From the NCBI GenBank assembly GCA_016934735.1, contig JAFGSG010000024.1, forward strand, positions 1-61,588: 61,588 bases of DNA, written 5' to 3'. Position numbers and translations under genes: made by a program. Each line of letters starts with the position of its first letter. Position 1 is the first letter of the stretch. This document shows positions 54,236 to 61,588 of the stretch, piece after piece. Origin of the DNA: Spirochaetota bacterium. GTDB taxonomy: Bacteria > Spirochaetota > UBA4802 > JAFGDQ01. The notes beneath the pieces are model-generated. The model did no database searches and had not been told where the DNA came from. It was given only the letters and a program-made list of their open reading frames with translations.

Positions 54236-54760
54236 ATGAAAATAAAAACATGTAAAATCGGCATCATATTAGTATGTCTTTTATTTATTGCACCTGCAGC
54301 AAATATTTTCTCTCAGGAACAGATTCAACAACAGCCGCAGCAAAAAGAGGAATCAATTGACCTGGGAAGATTCTCAGACAACACTCACCATGAAAACGCG
54401 AATCAATTCTATAAACTGAAAAAATTTGATATAGCTCTTGAACTTTTCACCGAATATCTTGAAATCTATCTTAACGGTTTGCACCGGAAATATGCCTATA
54501 AAAAAATCGCGCTGATTTATTTCGAACAGTTCAATTATATAAAATCAATAAAATCATTTAAATCGCTTTATGAAGAATACAGCAATTCTGAAGAGGGAAT
54601 TGAAGCTTTTTTCATGACCGGCATATGCTATCAGAAAATGGGTTTTTACAATAACGCAAAACAAGTTTTTAAAACACTTATGGAAGAACATCCTGAATCA
54701 AATTTTGCATATCAGGCAAAGATCAAACTGGATTTAATAGAGATATTGGAAAAGAGATAG
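54236..54760 (+). CDS. Secreted TPR-like protein, 174 aa
   Basis: Signal peptide (about 1-27, ending IFSQEQ), a Gln-rich linker, and then about three tetratricopeptide helix pairs (NQFYKLKKFDIALELFTEYLEIYLNG, NYIKSIKSFKSLYEEY, KMGFYNNAKQVFKTLMEEHPESNFAYQAKIKL). The pattern resembles BamD/YbgF-type envelope TPR proteins but no lipobox is present, so it is probably periplasmic. The ribosome-binding site is weak (AGGTGG about 17 nt upstream). It converges with the YlbF gene one base apart. Confidence 0.75.
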   Translation: MKIKTCKIGIILVCLLFIAPAANIFSQEQIQQQPQQKEESIDLGRFSDNTHHENANQFYKLKKFDIALELFTEYLEIYLNGLHRKYAYKKIALIYFEQFNYIKSIKSFKSLYEEYSNSEEGIEAFFMTGICYQKMGFYNNAKQVFKTLMEEHPESNFAYQAKIKLDLIEILEKR

Positions 54761-54761
54761 A

Positions 54762-55151
54762 TTAAATTCCGGTAATTATTTTTCCACCGCCTCCGGGAGT
54801 AATTATCTTTGAATCTTTTATAGGATCGCCTTTAGGATCTGAAATAACGTTCTGTATTTGAATCATCATATTATAAAAGTAAGTCTGCGTCGCAATAAAT
54901 TCTTTAATAAGCTGGTTTTGTGAAACTTTTTCACTAATGTCCTGAATTTTCTGTTTTTCCTCAACTTCTATCGGACGACCTGATGCTTCCTTTTCCTGAA
55001 ACTCCTGGGTCATCTTAATATAATCTTCGAGTAATTTTTTTGCTTCGCTATCATTCTCTATCTGTTTTGAAATTTCCTCAAATCGAGACGATATTTCTGA
55101 TCCTTTTATCATTAAACCAAGCTCATTTGCTTTTTTCAATATTTCTTCCAT
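54762..55151 (-). CDS. YlbF/YmcA-family protein
   Basis: 129 aa, all-helical: MEEILKKANELGLMIKGSEISSRFEEISKQIENDSEAKKLLEDYIKMTQEFQEKE, GRPIEVEEKQKIQDISEKVSQNQLIKEFIATQTYFYNMMIQIQNVIS. This matches the YlbF/YmcA (DUF964) fold, which in Bacillus acts with RNase Y to control mRNA processing. The Gly-rich C-terminus (PGGGGK) is an extra. It lies 45 nt after the acyl-CoA dehydrogenase gene on the same strand. Confidence 0.85.
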   Translation of the reverse strand: MEEILKKANELGLMIKGSEISSRFEEISKQIENDSEAKKLLEDYIKMTQEFQEKEASGRPIEVEEKQKIQDISEKVSQNQLIKEFIATQTYFYNMMIQIQNVISDPKGDPIKDSKIITPGGGGKIITGI

Positions 55152-55196
55152 AAGTAGTTTATCTCCAATAAATTCGATTTAATAAAATCATTTTAT

Positions 55197-57068
55197 CTAT
55201 CTGCTTATCTCTTCTCCGAAAGATAGATCGTCTATCTCCAGCGCGTCAATATCATTATTAATTATTGTTTCAATCTTGGCTTCCTGGATGGGGAGAACTT
55301 TTGTAATAAAGAACCTCGCTGAATGGATTTTGCCGGAATAAAAAGCTGCATCTTTATTATCTCTCATTACCTTTAATTTATCTTCTTTGCTCTTTGCTTT
55401 TTTTTCGTCATATATTTCGCTTAATTTTTTATATGCGATCATAAGCTGCCAGAAATGCATCCAGCCGAGCAACGTATCGCCTACGGCATCAAGAAAAGGC
55501 GTTGCGCATAAATAAGCTTCATGAACTTTACCTTCCAGTAATAATTCCTCTAAATGACCGGCCGCTTTTGCTATGTTAATTCTTGCTTTTTTTATTATCT
55601 CTGCGTACCGAATATGTATTTCTTCTTTTAGAGCTTCTTTTATTGTTTTATCAATCTCCCCTAAAAGGAACTTAAATATTTTCCCTCCCTGTGATGTCAG
55701 TTTTCTTCCAAGAAGGTCCATAGCCTGGATCCCGTTTGTACCCTCATATATAGAAATTATTTTAGAATCTCTTGCGAACTGTTCAACCTTGTAATCACGG
55801 CAGTAGCCGTATCCTCCGTAAATCTGAATAGCCTGCTCACAGATATCGTATGCCCAATCCGAGTTATATGCTTTACATACAGGAGTTAAAAATTCAACAA
55901 CGCCCCCATAAAGCTTTCTAATCTCTTCATCTGTCTCTGAATTTTTCATATCCAGACACGTTGCAGTATAATAAGTCAATGCCCTCAGGCCTTCCACATA
56001 AGATTTCATCCATAGCAGGTTACGGCGGATATCCGGATGTTTTATAATCGGGATCTGTTCAGTTGATGTTCCTTTTTTATTAACATCCGGGCCCTGAAGT
56101 CTCTGCCTAGAATAATTAAGCGCGTGTAAATATGCTGTAGAAGACACGCCTAAACCCTGAATACCCATATTAAATCGCTCTTCATTCATCATATTGAACA
56201 TTATTTTAAGGCCTTGTCTAGGCTCTCCAAGAAGCTCGCCGATACACCCGTCATTATCTCCAAAACTCAGTTGTGTCGTAGCAAGGGATTTTATACCCAT
56301 TTTTTTTTCCATTCCGGGGCAGTAAACATCGTTTAGCTCTCCAATACTGCCATCGTCCTTAAGCCTGAACTTTGGAACAATAAAAATGGAAATACCTTTT
56401 ACATCCTTTGGATCGCCTTTTATTCTTGCGAGTACCATATGTATATTATTCGGTTTGCCGTTATGCTCTCCGCCTGATATGAATATTTTTTGCCCATAGA
56501 TTTTATAATGTCTTTCATCGATTTTTACAGCTTTGGTTGTTATGGGAAATAAATCGCTTCCCGCATTAGGTTCAGTTAAGCACATGGTACCGTTCCATTC
56601 AAAAGAATAAAGTTTATCCATATATCTTTTCTTTTGATTATCTGTGCCGAAAAGCTCGATCATCTTGCCAGCACCGTGCGTTAGAACACTATATGTTGAG
56701 ACTGCCATATTTGCAGCAAAAAATATTTCATGACTTGCTGTAAATATCACCATTGGCAATCCCTGCCCGCCTGACTGAAGGCAGTCGCTCATGGAAAGCC
56801 AGCCTGCATCGGCAAATTCTTTCAATGCGTTAATAATTGAAGGAGAAAGCGTTACGTTACCGTTCTCCCATTTCGGGCTATTTTCGTCTCCTTCCCTGTT
56901 AACAGGAACCAGTACGTTTTCTGAAAATTTTATTGCCTGTTCAATGATCATATTAAATTCATCTTTTGAACAATGATTGAACTTTTTTGTTTTCGTTAAT
57001 TTATCAACATTTAATTGTTCATAAAGAACAAAATCTACGTCTCTTTTTTCAACAAGTATATTCGCCAT
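55197..57068 (-). CDS. Acyl-CoA dehydrogenase
   Basis: 623 aa flavoenzyme. MCLTEPNAGSDL and KIFISGGEHN are the FAD-binding blocks; the catalytic Glu lies in SIYEGTNGIQAMDLLGRK. The length and an extra C-terminal helical domain (about 470-623) place it with the larger FadE5/ACADVL-like group. It passes electrons to the ETF encoded at 58.6-60.3 kb on the same strand. The chain-length range is unknown. Confidence 0.93.
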   Translation of the reverse strand: MANILVEKRDVDFVLYEQLNVDKLTKTKKFNHCSKDEFNMIIEQAIKFSENVLVPVNREGDENSPKWENGNVTLSPSIINALKEFADAGWLSMSDCLQSGGQGLPMVIFTASHEIFFAANMAVSTYSVLTHGAGKMIELFGTDNQKKRYMDKLYSFEWNGTMCLTEPNAGSDLFPITTKAVKIDERHYKIYGQKIFISGGEHNGKPNNIHMVLARIKGDPKDVKGISIFIVPKFRLKDDGSIGELNDVYCPGMEKKMGIKSLATTQLSFGDNDGCIGELLGEPRQGLKIMFNMMNEERFNMGIQGLGVSSTAYLHALNYSRQRLQGPDVNKKGTSTEQIPIIKHPDIRRNLLWMKSYVEGLRALTYYTATCLDMKNSETDEEIRKLYGGVVEFLTPVCKAYNSDWAYDICEQAIQIYGGYGYCRDYKVEQFARDSKIISIYEGTNGIQAMDLLGRKLTSQGGKIFKFLLGEIDKTIKEALKEEIHIRYAEIIKKARINIAKAAGHLEELLLEGKVHEAYLCATPFLDAVGDTLLGWMHFWQLMIAYKKLSEIYDEKKAKSKEDKLKVMRDNKDAAFYSGKIHSARFFITKVLPIQEAKIETIINNDIDALEIDDLSFGEEISR

Positions 57069-57261
57069 TATTTTCCTATTCTATTTATAATAATTTTTTT
57101 AAAACTAATTATTGTAAAAAAATCATTACCTTTATTTTTTTGGAGATAATCTTTCAAATCTGTTAAAACGCATAAGTGGCAACGCTATTTATTTTAATTC
57201 ATTTTGCAAGCAAATTTTACATTTAGATACGAATAATTCCCCTCGATTAACTCGATTTTAT

Positions 57262-57289
57262 TTGACATATTTCACTCTATAATTACAAT
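57262..57289 (+). promoter_or_regulatory. Sigma70-like promoter for the bactofilin gene
   Basis: TTGACA (57262-57267), 16 nt, TACAAT (57284-57289), about 54 nt before the ATG. Confidence 0.5.
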
Positions 57290-57343
57290 TCTACATATAA
57301 TCCGATTCAGATTTATAACTAATTCAATTATATCGAGGGATTA

Positions 57344-57706
57344 ATGACTGAAAACAATGAAATTGTAGAAGACGAAAATAAAATAGGCACTGTTATCGCA
57401 GATGATATTGAATTTCGTGGTAAAATTCTTTTTAAAAATTCATTAAAGATAAAAGGTATTTTTGAAGGCCAAATCGAGACAGACGGACATTTGATAGTCG
57501 GTCAGGAGGCAAATGTAAGCTCTGAAATTAAAGCTGGTATTGTATCGGTTAACGGAGAAGTGTCCGGCAGCATTAAAGCAAATAAATCAATTGAGCTTTT
57601 TAACAATAGTAAAATTAATTGTGATCTTGTAACACCGGATCTATATATTGAAAAAGGCTGCATGTTTAACGGTACATGCATAATGAAAACAAAAAATGCA
57701 ACTTAA
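57344..57706 (+). CDS. Bactofilin
   Basis: 120 aa. The central domain (about 15-110) has the short-period beta-helix pattern with regular Gly and hydrophobic residues (GKILFKNSLKIKGIFEGQIETDGHLIVGQEANVSSEIKAGIVSVNGEVSGSIKA). Bactofilins polymerise without nucleotides and act in cell shape, stalks or flagellar placement. ATCGAGGG precedes the ATG. Its 3' end overlaps the next gene by 11 nt. Confidence 0.93.
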   Translation: MTENNEIVEDENKIGTVIADDIEFRGKILFKNSLKIKGIFEGQIETDGHLIVGQEANVSSEIKAGIVSVNGEVSGSIKANKSIELFNNSKINCDLVTPDLYIEKGCMFNGTCIMKTKNAT

Positions 57707-58403
57707 ATATATTAAATTTTTAAAATTTTCATTTTTTTTTAACCTTTTAATTACTGCAATAGCTCTGTTTCCATGTAGCAATCTTTATGCTCTCGAATCT
57801 TCCCAAAATACGCCCAAAGTAAACTTTGGAGCAGGTGGGTCCTTCGGAGTGTATCATGTTAACAGTATTGGTGGGGAGGATCATATGGACTGGGACCCTG
57901 GTCTCGGATATGGAGGCGGAATTGTTTTTGAAAGTATGTTCAGCAATACTTTCGGCCTCCACTCAGGTCTATGGTTTATTTATTATTCTTCAGAATTATA
58001 TTTCTCTGATAAAGATTCCGGAAGTGACGAGGAAATCAAGCATACTGTTAAAACAAAAATGCTTACTTTACCGGTTTATCTGATAAGTTCGCTTGATTCC
58101 CGATTTGTTACTTTTAATCTGCTAACTGGCCTTAATTTTTCATATATAGCTGAATCTTTTATGAAACCGACACCTGATGGCGGGGAAGGAAGCGGAAATA
58201 TAAAAAAGTATTTAGGATACGGCCAGATTGGCGCGGGAGCTGGAATAGAATTTTTATTTAAGATATCAAAATTTACCCGTCTTTTTCTCTCATTTGCAGG
58301 TGAATATTATTTTATAAATTTAATTCAAGACAATGAAGGCGGACAGATAGATCATCTTTATAATGTTAATTTACGCGCAGGTATAATGCTCTGTACTTTT
58401 TAA
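57696..58403 (+). CDS. Outer-membrane beta-barrel protein, 235 aa
   Basis: Signal peptide (about 1-32, ending LYA). The rest has alternating strands, Gly/aromatic rich (FGAGGSFGVYHV, YGGGIVFESMFSNTFGLHSGLWFIYYSSELYF, YGQIGAGAGIEFLFK), ending VNLRAGIMLCTF with an aromatic last residue. It fits the porin-like OMP_b-brl (PorT-type) class. It overlaps bactofilin by 11 nt and may depend on the same promoter. Function unknown. A terminator follows. Confidence 0.8.
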   Translation: MQLKYIKFLKFSFFFNLLITAIALFPCSNLYALESSQNTPKVNFGAGGSFGVYHVNSIGGEDHMDWDPGLGYGGGIVFESMFSNTFGLHSGLWFIYYSSELYFSDKDSGSDEEIKHTVKTKMLTLPVYLISSLDSRFVTFNLLTGLNFSYIAESFMKPTPDGGEGSGNIKKYLGYGQIGAGAGIEFLFKISKFTRLFLSFAGEYYFINLIQDNEGGQIDHLYNVNLRAGIMLCTF

Positions 58404-58410
58404 AAAATGA

Positions 58411-58447
58411 GACGCGGTATTTTAATTTACCGCGCCTTATTTTTAAA
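58411..58447 (+). terminator. Intrinsic terminator of the bactofilin/beta-barrel unit
   Basis: CGCGGTA (58413-58419) and TACCGCG (58428-58434) form the stem, followed by CCTTATTTTTAAA. It lies 8 nt after the stop. Confidence 0.75.
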
Positions 58448-58564
58448 TCTCTCAAAAAAATATAAATATTTTTAAGATAAGTATTGTATATTTTGCCTGC
58501 TGTCTATGTATCCGACCATGCAGCCAGATGATTTGCTAATAAATAAAGTTTCTTTTATATCTTC

Positions 58565-59521
58565 CTACTTATTCAGCTCCTCAAGCATAGCAGGTACTAC
58601 TTCAAATAAATCTCCCACTATTCCGTAAGTTGCGATATTAAAAATAGGCGCTTCAGGATCTTTATTGACAGCAACGATGCATTTCGCGCTTTTCATGCCG
58701 GCAACATGCTGGATCGCCCCCGAAATACCGACTCCTATATACAGATCAGGAGAAACGGTTTTCCCGGACTGGCCGATCTGACGGGCATGATCCGTCCATC
58801 CAGCGTCAACTACCGCTCTGGATGCACCATATTCGCCGTTCAGCTTCTGCGCGAGTGCTATAACGGTCGCTTTATATTTATCTGCGTCTTTTGTACCTCT
58901 TCCGCCGGCAATTATAACCTTAGCCTGAGATATATCAACAGCACCTTTTGTAGTCTCAATTACTTCTTTAACTTTAGTCCTGACTTCTCCGACTGAAACT
59001 GCAACTGAATTTACAGCACCGGCAGAACCGGATGGTTCTTTATCCCATGCGCCCTTTTCCACGGTTACAACAAATTTATCTGTTTTGGCTGAGCGTTGTT
59101 CCTGCAGTTTTCCGTTGAAAATATTTCTCGTGAAAATGACTTTACCGTCTTTAGCTTCAAATTTGTTAACGCCGGATACTATGCCTGCTCCTATAGCCAT
59201 TGCTGTTTTGCCGGCAAAATCCACACCGTCATAGCTGTGAGCTATTACAACGCCTTTTACGTCATTGCCTTCAACAACGGCCCTTATTGCCTGAGAGTAT
59301 GCATCTGCAGTATAGTATTCAAACTTCGCGTCAACTGCTGATAATACTTCAGGTATGTATTGAGCCAGCTCTTTTGCGATACTATCATCCTTTGCAAAAA
59401 CTGCAGCAGCAGGAGTATTTCCGGTAGCTGATGCTATTTCCTTTGCAACTTTGCATAGCTCTAATGTTCCTTCGCTCAATTTACCATTTCTATGTTCTGC
59501 TATTACAAGAATTTTTCCCAT
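58565..59521 (-). CDS. etfA: Electron transfer flavoprotein, alpha subunit
   Basis: 318 aa. The C-terminal FAD domain carries [68 protein letters not shown], then [24 protein letters not shown]. It takes electrons from acyl-CoA dehydrogenase. AAGGAGGAG precedes the ATG. It follows etfB by 12 nt in one operon. Confidence 0.95.
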   Translation of the reverse strand: MGKILVIAEHRNGKLSEGTLELCKVAKEIASATGNTPAAAVFAKDDSIAKELAQYIPEVLSAVDAKFEYYTADAYSQAIRAVVEGNDVKGVVIAHSYDGVDFAGKTAMAIGAGIVSGVNKFEAKDGKVIFTRNIFNGKLQEQRSAKTDKFVVTVEKGAWDKEPSGSAGAVNSVAVSVGEVRTKVKEVIETTKGAVDISQAKVIIAGGRGTKDADKYKATVIALAQKLNGEYGASRAVVDAGWTDHARQIGQSGKTVSPDLYIGVGISGAIQHVAGMKSAKCIVAVNKDPEAPIFNIATYGIVGDLFEVVPAMLEELNK

Positions 59522-59533
59522 TGTGACTCCTCC

Positions 59534-60328
59534 TTATATTACCTTTACTTCATTTTTCAGTTTGTTGACCAAAGCTGCTGCCGCCTGCTTGGGATCGCCT
59601 TGAATAATTTCCGCCTTATGTTCAGATACAGGTATAAACATTTTAACTAATTCTGTTTTTGAGGCTGCTTTACCGACTTCTGAAAGTCCGATATCCCCGG
59701 CTTTCACTACATCAAGTCTCTTTTTCTTTGCTTTCATAATACCCGGAAGTGTCGGATACCTTGGCTGATTGATGCCTGACTGAATTGATAACACTGCAGG
59801 AAGCGGCATCTCCACAACTTCATTCAGGCCGCCTTCGAGTTCACGGTTGATTGTAAGAGATTTTTGATCACCGCCTATTTCCAATTTCACGACGTTAGTG
59901 CAATGAGGCAGTTTCATCATGTCTGCAACCATAATTCCAGTCAGCGCGCTCTGATTGTCATTGCTCATAACACCGGTTAATATTAAATCTGCGCCTCCGA
60001 TTTTCTCGATCGCTTTATTTATCGCCGAAGCGACAACAAAGCTGTCACCTTCATCAACCTGCGGATCCTGTACCTGAATTCCCCAGTCTGCTCCCATTGC
60101 AAAAGCCTGCCTGATATCTTTAACGATTCTTTCCGGTCCTACCGATACAATAATAACCTCGCCGCCAAGTTTTTCTTTAATTTGAAGCGCGGCCTCTACC
60201 GCGAATTCATCAAAATCATTCATTTTGAATGCTATTTGTGATTCGTCCACCCTGCTGTTATCTACAACAGTAAATTTTGATTCCATATCCGGAACCTGTT
60301 TAACACATACGGCTATTTTCATTGGCAC
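59534..60328 (-). CDS. etfB: Electron transfer flavoprotein, beta subunit
   Basis: 264 aa. KIAVCVKQVPDMESKF, MNDFDEFAVEAALQIKE, AFAMGADWGIQVQ, LTGVMSNDNQSALTGIMVADMM, and a recognition-loop-like ISIQSGINQPRYPTLPGIMKAKKK, all typical of EtfB. It binds AMP and docks dehydrogenases. First gene of etfBA. There is no fixABCX-type partner in view, so bifurcation is not indicated. Confidence 0.95.
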   Translation of the reverse strand: MPMKIAVCVKQVPDMESKFTVVDNSRVDESQIAFKMNDFDEFAVEAALQIKEKLGGEVIIVSVGPERIVKDIRQAFAMGADWGIQVQDPQVDEGDSFVVASAINKAIEKIGGADLILTGVMSNDNQSALTGIMVADMMKLPHCTNVVKLEIGGDQKSLTINRELEGGLNEVVEMPLPAVLSIQSGINQPRYPTLPGIMKAKKKRLDVVKAGDIGLSEVGKAASKTELVKMFIPVSEHKAEIIQGDPKQAAAALVNKLKNEVKVI

Positions 60329-60582
60329 ACTCCAATAATAATATTTTGTAATTTTTATAAATCGCGAATATCCAGAAATTTTCTATTATACAAAACTATT
60401 ATTACACATTATATTGTCAATAATATTTCAATAAAAATAGCCTCATGATATAGTCAGTAAATAACCTTCGCTTTAATTTATCCTTGACATCATTTAATTA
60501 AATATTTAAGCAATGAGCATTAAAATTTGCTCTCTATCTATAAAATAATTCTGTCTCATATCTATAAGGAGAAATAGAAAAC

Positions 60583-61344
60583 ATGTTTCCTATTTTATTT
60601 CAGTACAAAATCATAACTATAGGCGCTTATGGGATTATGTTAGGCATTGGATTTTATTTGTCTTTTCTTCTTCTAGAAAGAGAATTTAAACTGAAAAATA
60701 TTGATCCTGAACTTGCATATAAGATATTGCTTGTTGCTATTCCCGGGGGAATTGTAGGATCAAAAATATTTCACATTCTCGAACACCTTGATGAATTCAT
60801 GCTTGATCCATTTGGTTCTATATTTTCCGGTTCCGGCCTGTCAGTTTTTGGAGGATATATATTTTCGTTCATCTTAGCAATATTCGTAATAAAGAAAAGT
60901 AAAACTACCATACTGAATGTTTTTGATACTGCCTCTCCCTCTATGGCGCTTGGATACTGTTTTGGCCGTTTTGGATGTCATGCTTCCGGAGACGGCTGTT
61001 ATGGTATTGATACATCAGGGTTTTGGGGCACTCCCTATCCTAATGGTATTGTCCCTTCAAGCATGACCGTATATCCTACCCCGCTATTCGAAGTATTCTT
61101 TTCGTTTATTGCTGTAGGTTTACTACTAAACATGAGGAAAAGAGAATTACCAGAAGGAAGAATGTTTTCGGCTTTTTTAATTTTAAGCGGGTTGCCGCGA
61201 TTCCTTGTGGAATTTATCAGAAGAAATCCGGAGATAGCGTTTGATCTTTCGCAGGCTCAGATAATAGGCATAATATATGTATTATGCGGAATCGCCGGAT
61301 GGATTTATTTTGGCAAAAGAAATATATCTGCCGCTAGTATATAA
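60583..61344 (+). CDS. lgt: Prolipoprotein diacylglyceryl transferase family protein
   Basis: 253 aa with about seven membrane helices. Family marks are AIPGGIVGSKIFHILEH, SGLSVFGGY, GYCFGRFGCHASGDGCYG with the essential Arg, TVYPTPLFEVFFSFIAV and SGLPRFLVEFIRRNPE. The His of the HGG segment in E. coli Lgt is Phe here (SVFGG), and RIGNF is RFGCH, so it is a divergent Lgt or a paralogue. It would add diacylglycerol to the many lipoproteins seen in the window. AGGAG lies 11 nt before the ATG. Confidence 0.8.
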   Translation: MFPILFQYKIITIGAYGIMLGIGFYLSFLLLEREFKLKNIDPELAYKILLVAIPGGIVGSKIFHILEHLDEFMLDPFGSIFSGSGLSVFGGYIFSFILAIFVIKKSKTTILNVFDTASPSMALGYCFGRFGCHASGDGCYGIDTSGFWGTPYPNGIVPSSMTVYPTPLFEVFFSFIAVGLLLNMRKRELPEGRMFSAFLILSGLPRFLVEFIRRNPEIAFDLSQAQIIGIIYVLCGIAGWIYFGKRNISAASI

Positions 61345-61437
61345 CTTTTAATGCTCTATTAAAATTAAATATACGAACGATTATATTTCAAATACTTTCA
61401 TAAAATTATGATTGCACTAATTCAAAATATATAAAAC

Positions 61438-61588
61438 CTAATCAGAGTCCCTTTTACTCTCATAGATCCTGTTTATTTCCTCATGTATTTCCCAAAAAGC
61501 TGCAGTAATATCCGGATCAAATTGTGAGCCCGCCCCACTGATGATTATTTCACAGGAATCTTTATGCGGTAAAGCCGGTTTGTAGCAG
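61438..61588 (-). CDS. HD-GYP domain protein, C-terminal fragment
   Basis: A minus-strand frame enters at the right edge and stops at 61438-61440 (TAG). The visible 49 residues read YKPALPHKDSC, SGAGSQFDPDITAAFWE and a charged tail, the end of an HD-GYP cyclic-di-GMP phosphodiesterase (xPYKPAxxH and GxxFDPxxxxAF). The rest, probably with a receiver or other sensor domain, lies outside. Confidence 0.75.
   Translation of the reverse strand, partial: CYKPALPHKDSCEIIISGAGSQFDPDITAAFWEIHEEINRIYESKRDSD

Overview
The window is AT-rich chromosomal DNA from a diderm, flagellated, mainly anaerobic bacterium. I infer an uncultured member of the Spirochaetota. The reasons are the flgG-flgA-flgH-flgI-flgJ order, many lipoproteins (FecR, MORN, parvulin and beta-propeller types), SpoIIE/HAMP/STK signalling proteins, a YlbF protein and a bactofilin. 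Anaerobic traits are a superoxide reductase, a 2-oxoacid:ferredoxin oxidoreductase and an ETF/acyl-CoA dehydrogenase set. The phylum assignment is an inference, since there is no rRNA here.

Layout. 0-6.3 kb: FecR lipoprotein, MATE exporter, and a superoxide reductase-KorA-KorB cluster. 6.5-11 kb: a MASE3-PAS histidine kinase, then a gene-poor stretch with a degenerate 63-bp tandem repeat and overlapping perfect hairpins, then two proteins of unknown function. 11-15.6 kb: MFS transporter, cytidylate-kinase-like protein, 2-hydroxyacid dehydrogenase, an apparent methyltransferase remnant, a LuxR-type regulator and a degenerate PAS/kinase-like protein. 15.8-20.2 kb: biotin genes bioB-bioA-bioF-bioD. 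20.3-24 kb: a MITE-like inverted-repeat element, tRNA-Thr(CGT), and a flagellar rod/ring operon. 24-38 kb: housekeeping genes (purQ, serA, tyrS, ispF, an rRNA methyltransferase) mixed with a MORN lipoprotein, a parvulin, and a 7TM-GAF-SpoIIE-like protein with a possible structured RNA leader.

38-44.6 kb is the most coherent system: a cobalamin-uptake operon on the minus strand. A promoter is followed by a cobalamin riboswitch and an intrinsic terminator. Then come a BtuG-like beta-propeller lipoprotein, a BtuB-like receptor, the BtuR/CobO adenosyltransferase, ExbB, ExbD and TonB, closed by a strong terminator. A homocysteine S-methyltransferase, a small Cys-rich protein and a divergent YchF lie upstream.

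47-61.6 kb: a 1942-residue kinase-AAA-GAF-GGDEF-EAL protein, panB, a small TPR-like protein, YlbF, acyl-CoA dehydrogenase, bactofilin plus a beta-barrel, etfBA, a divergent Lgt, and the C-terminus of an HD-GYP protein at the edge.

No CRISPR array, rRNA, intact transposase or phage gene was seen.
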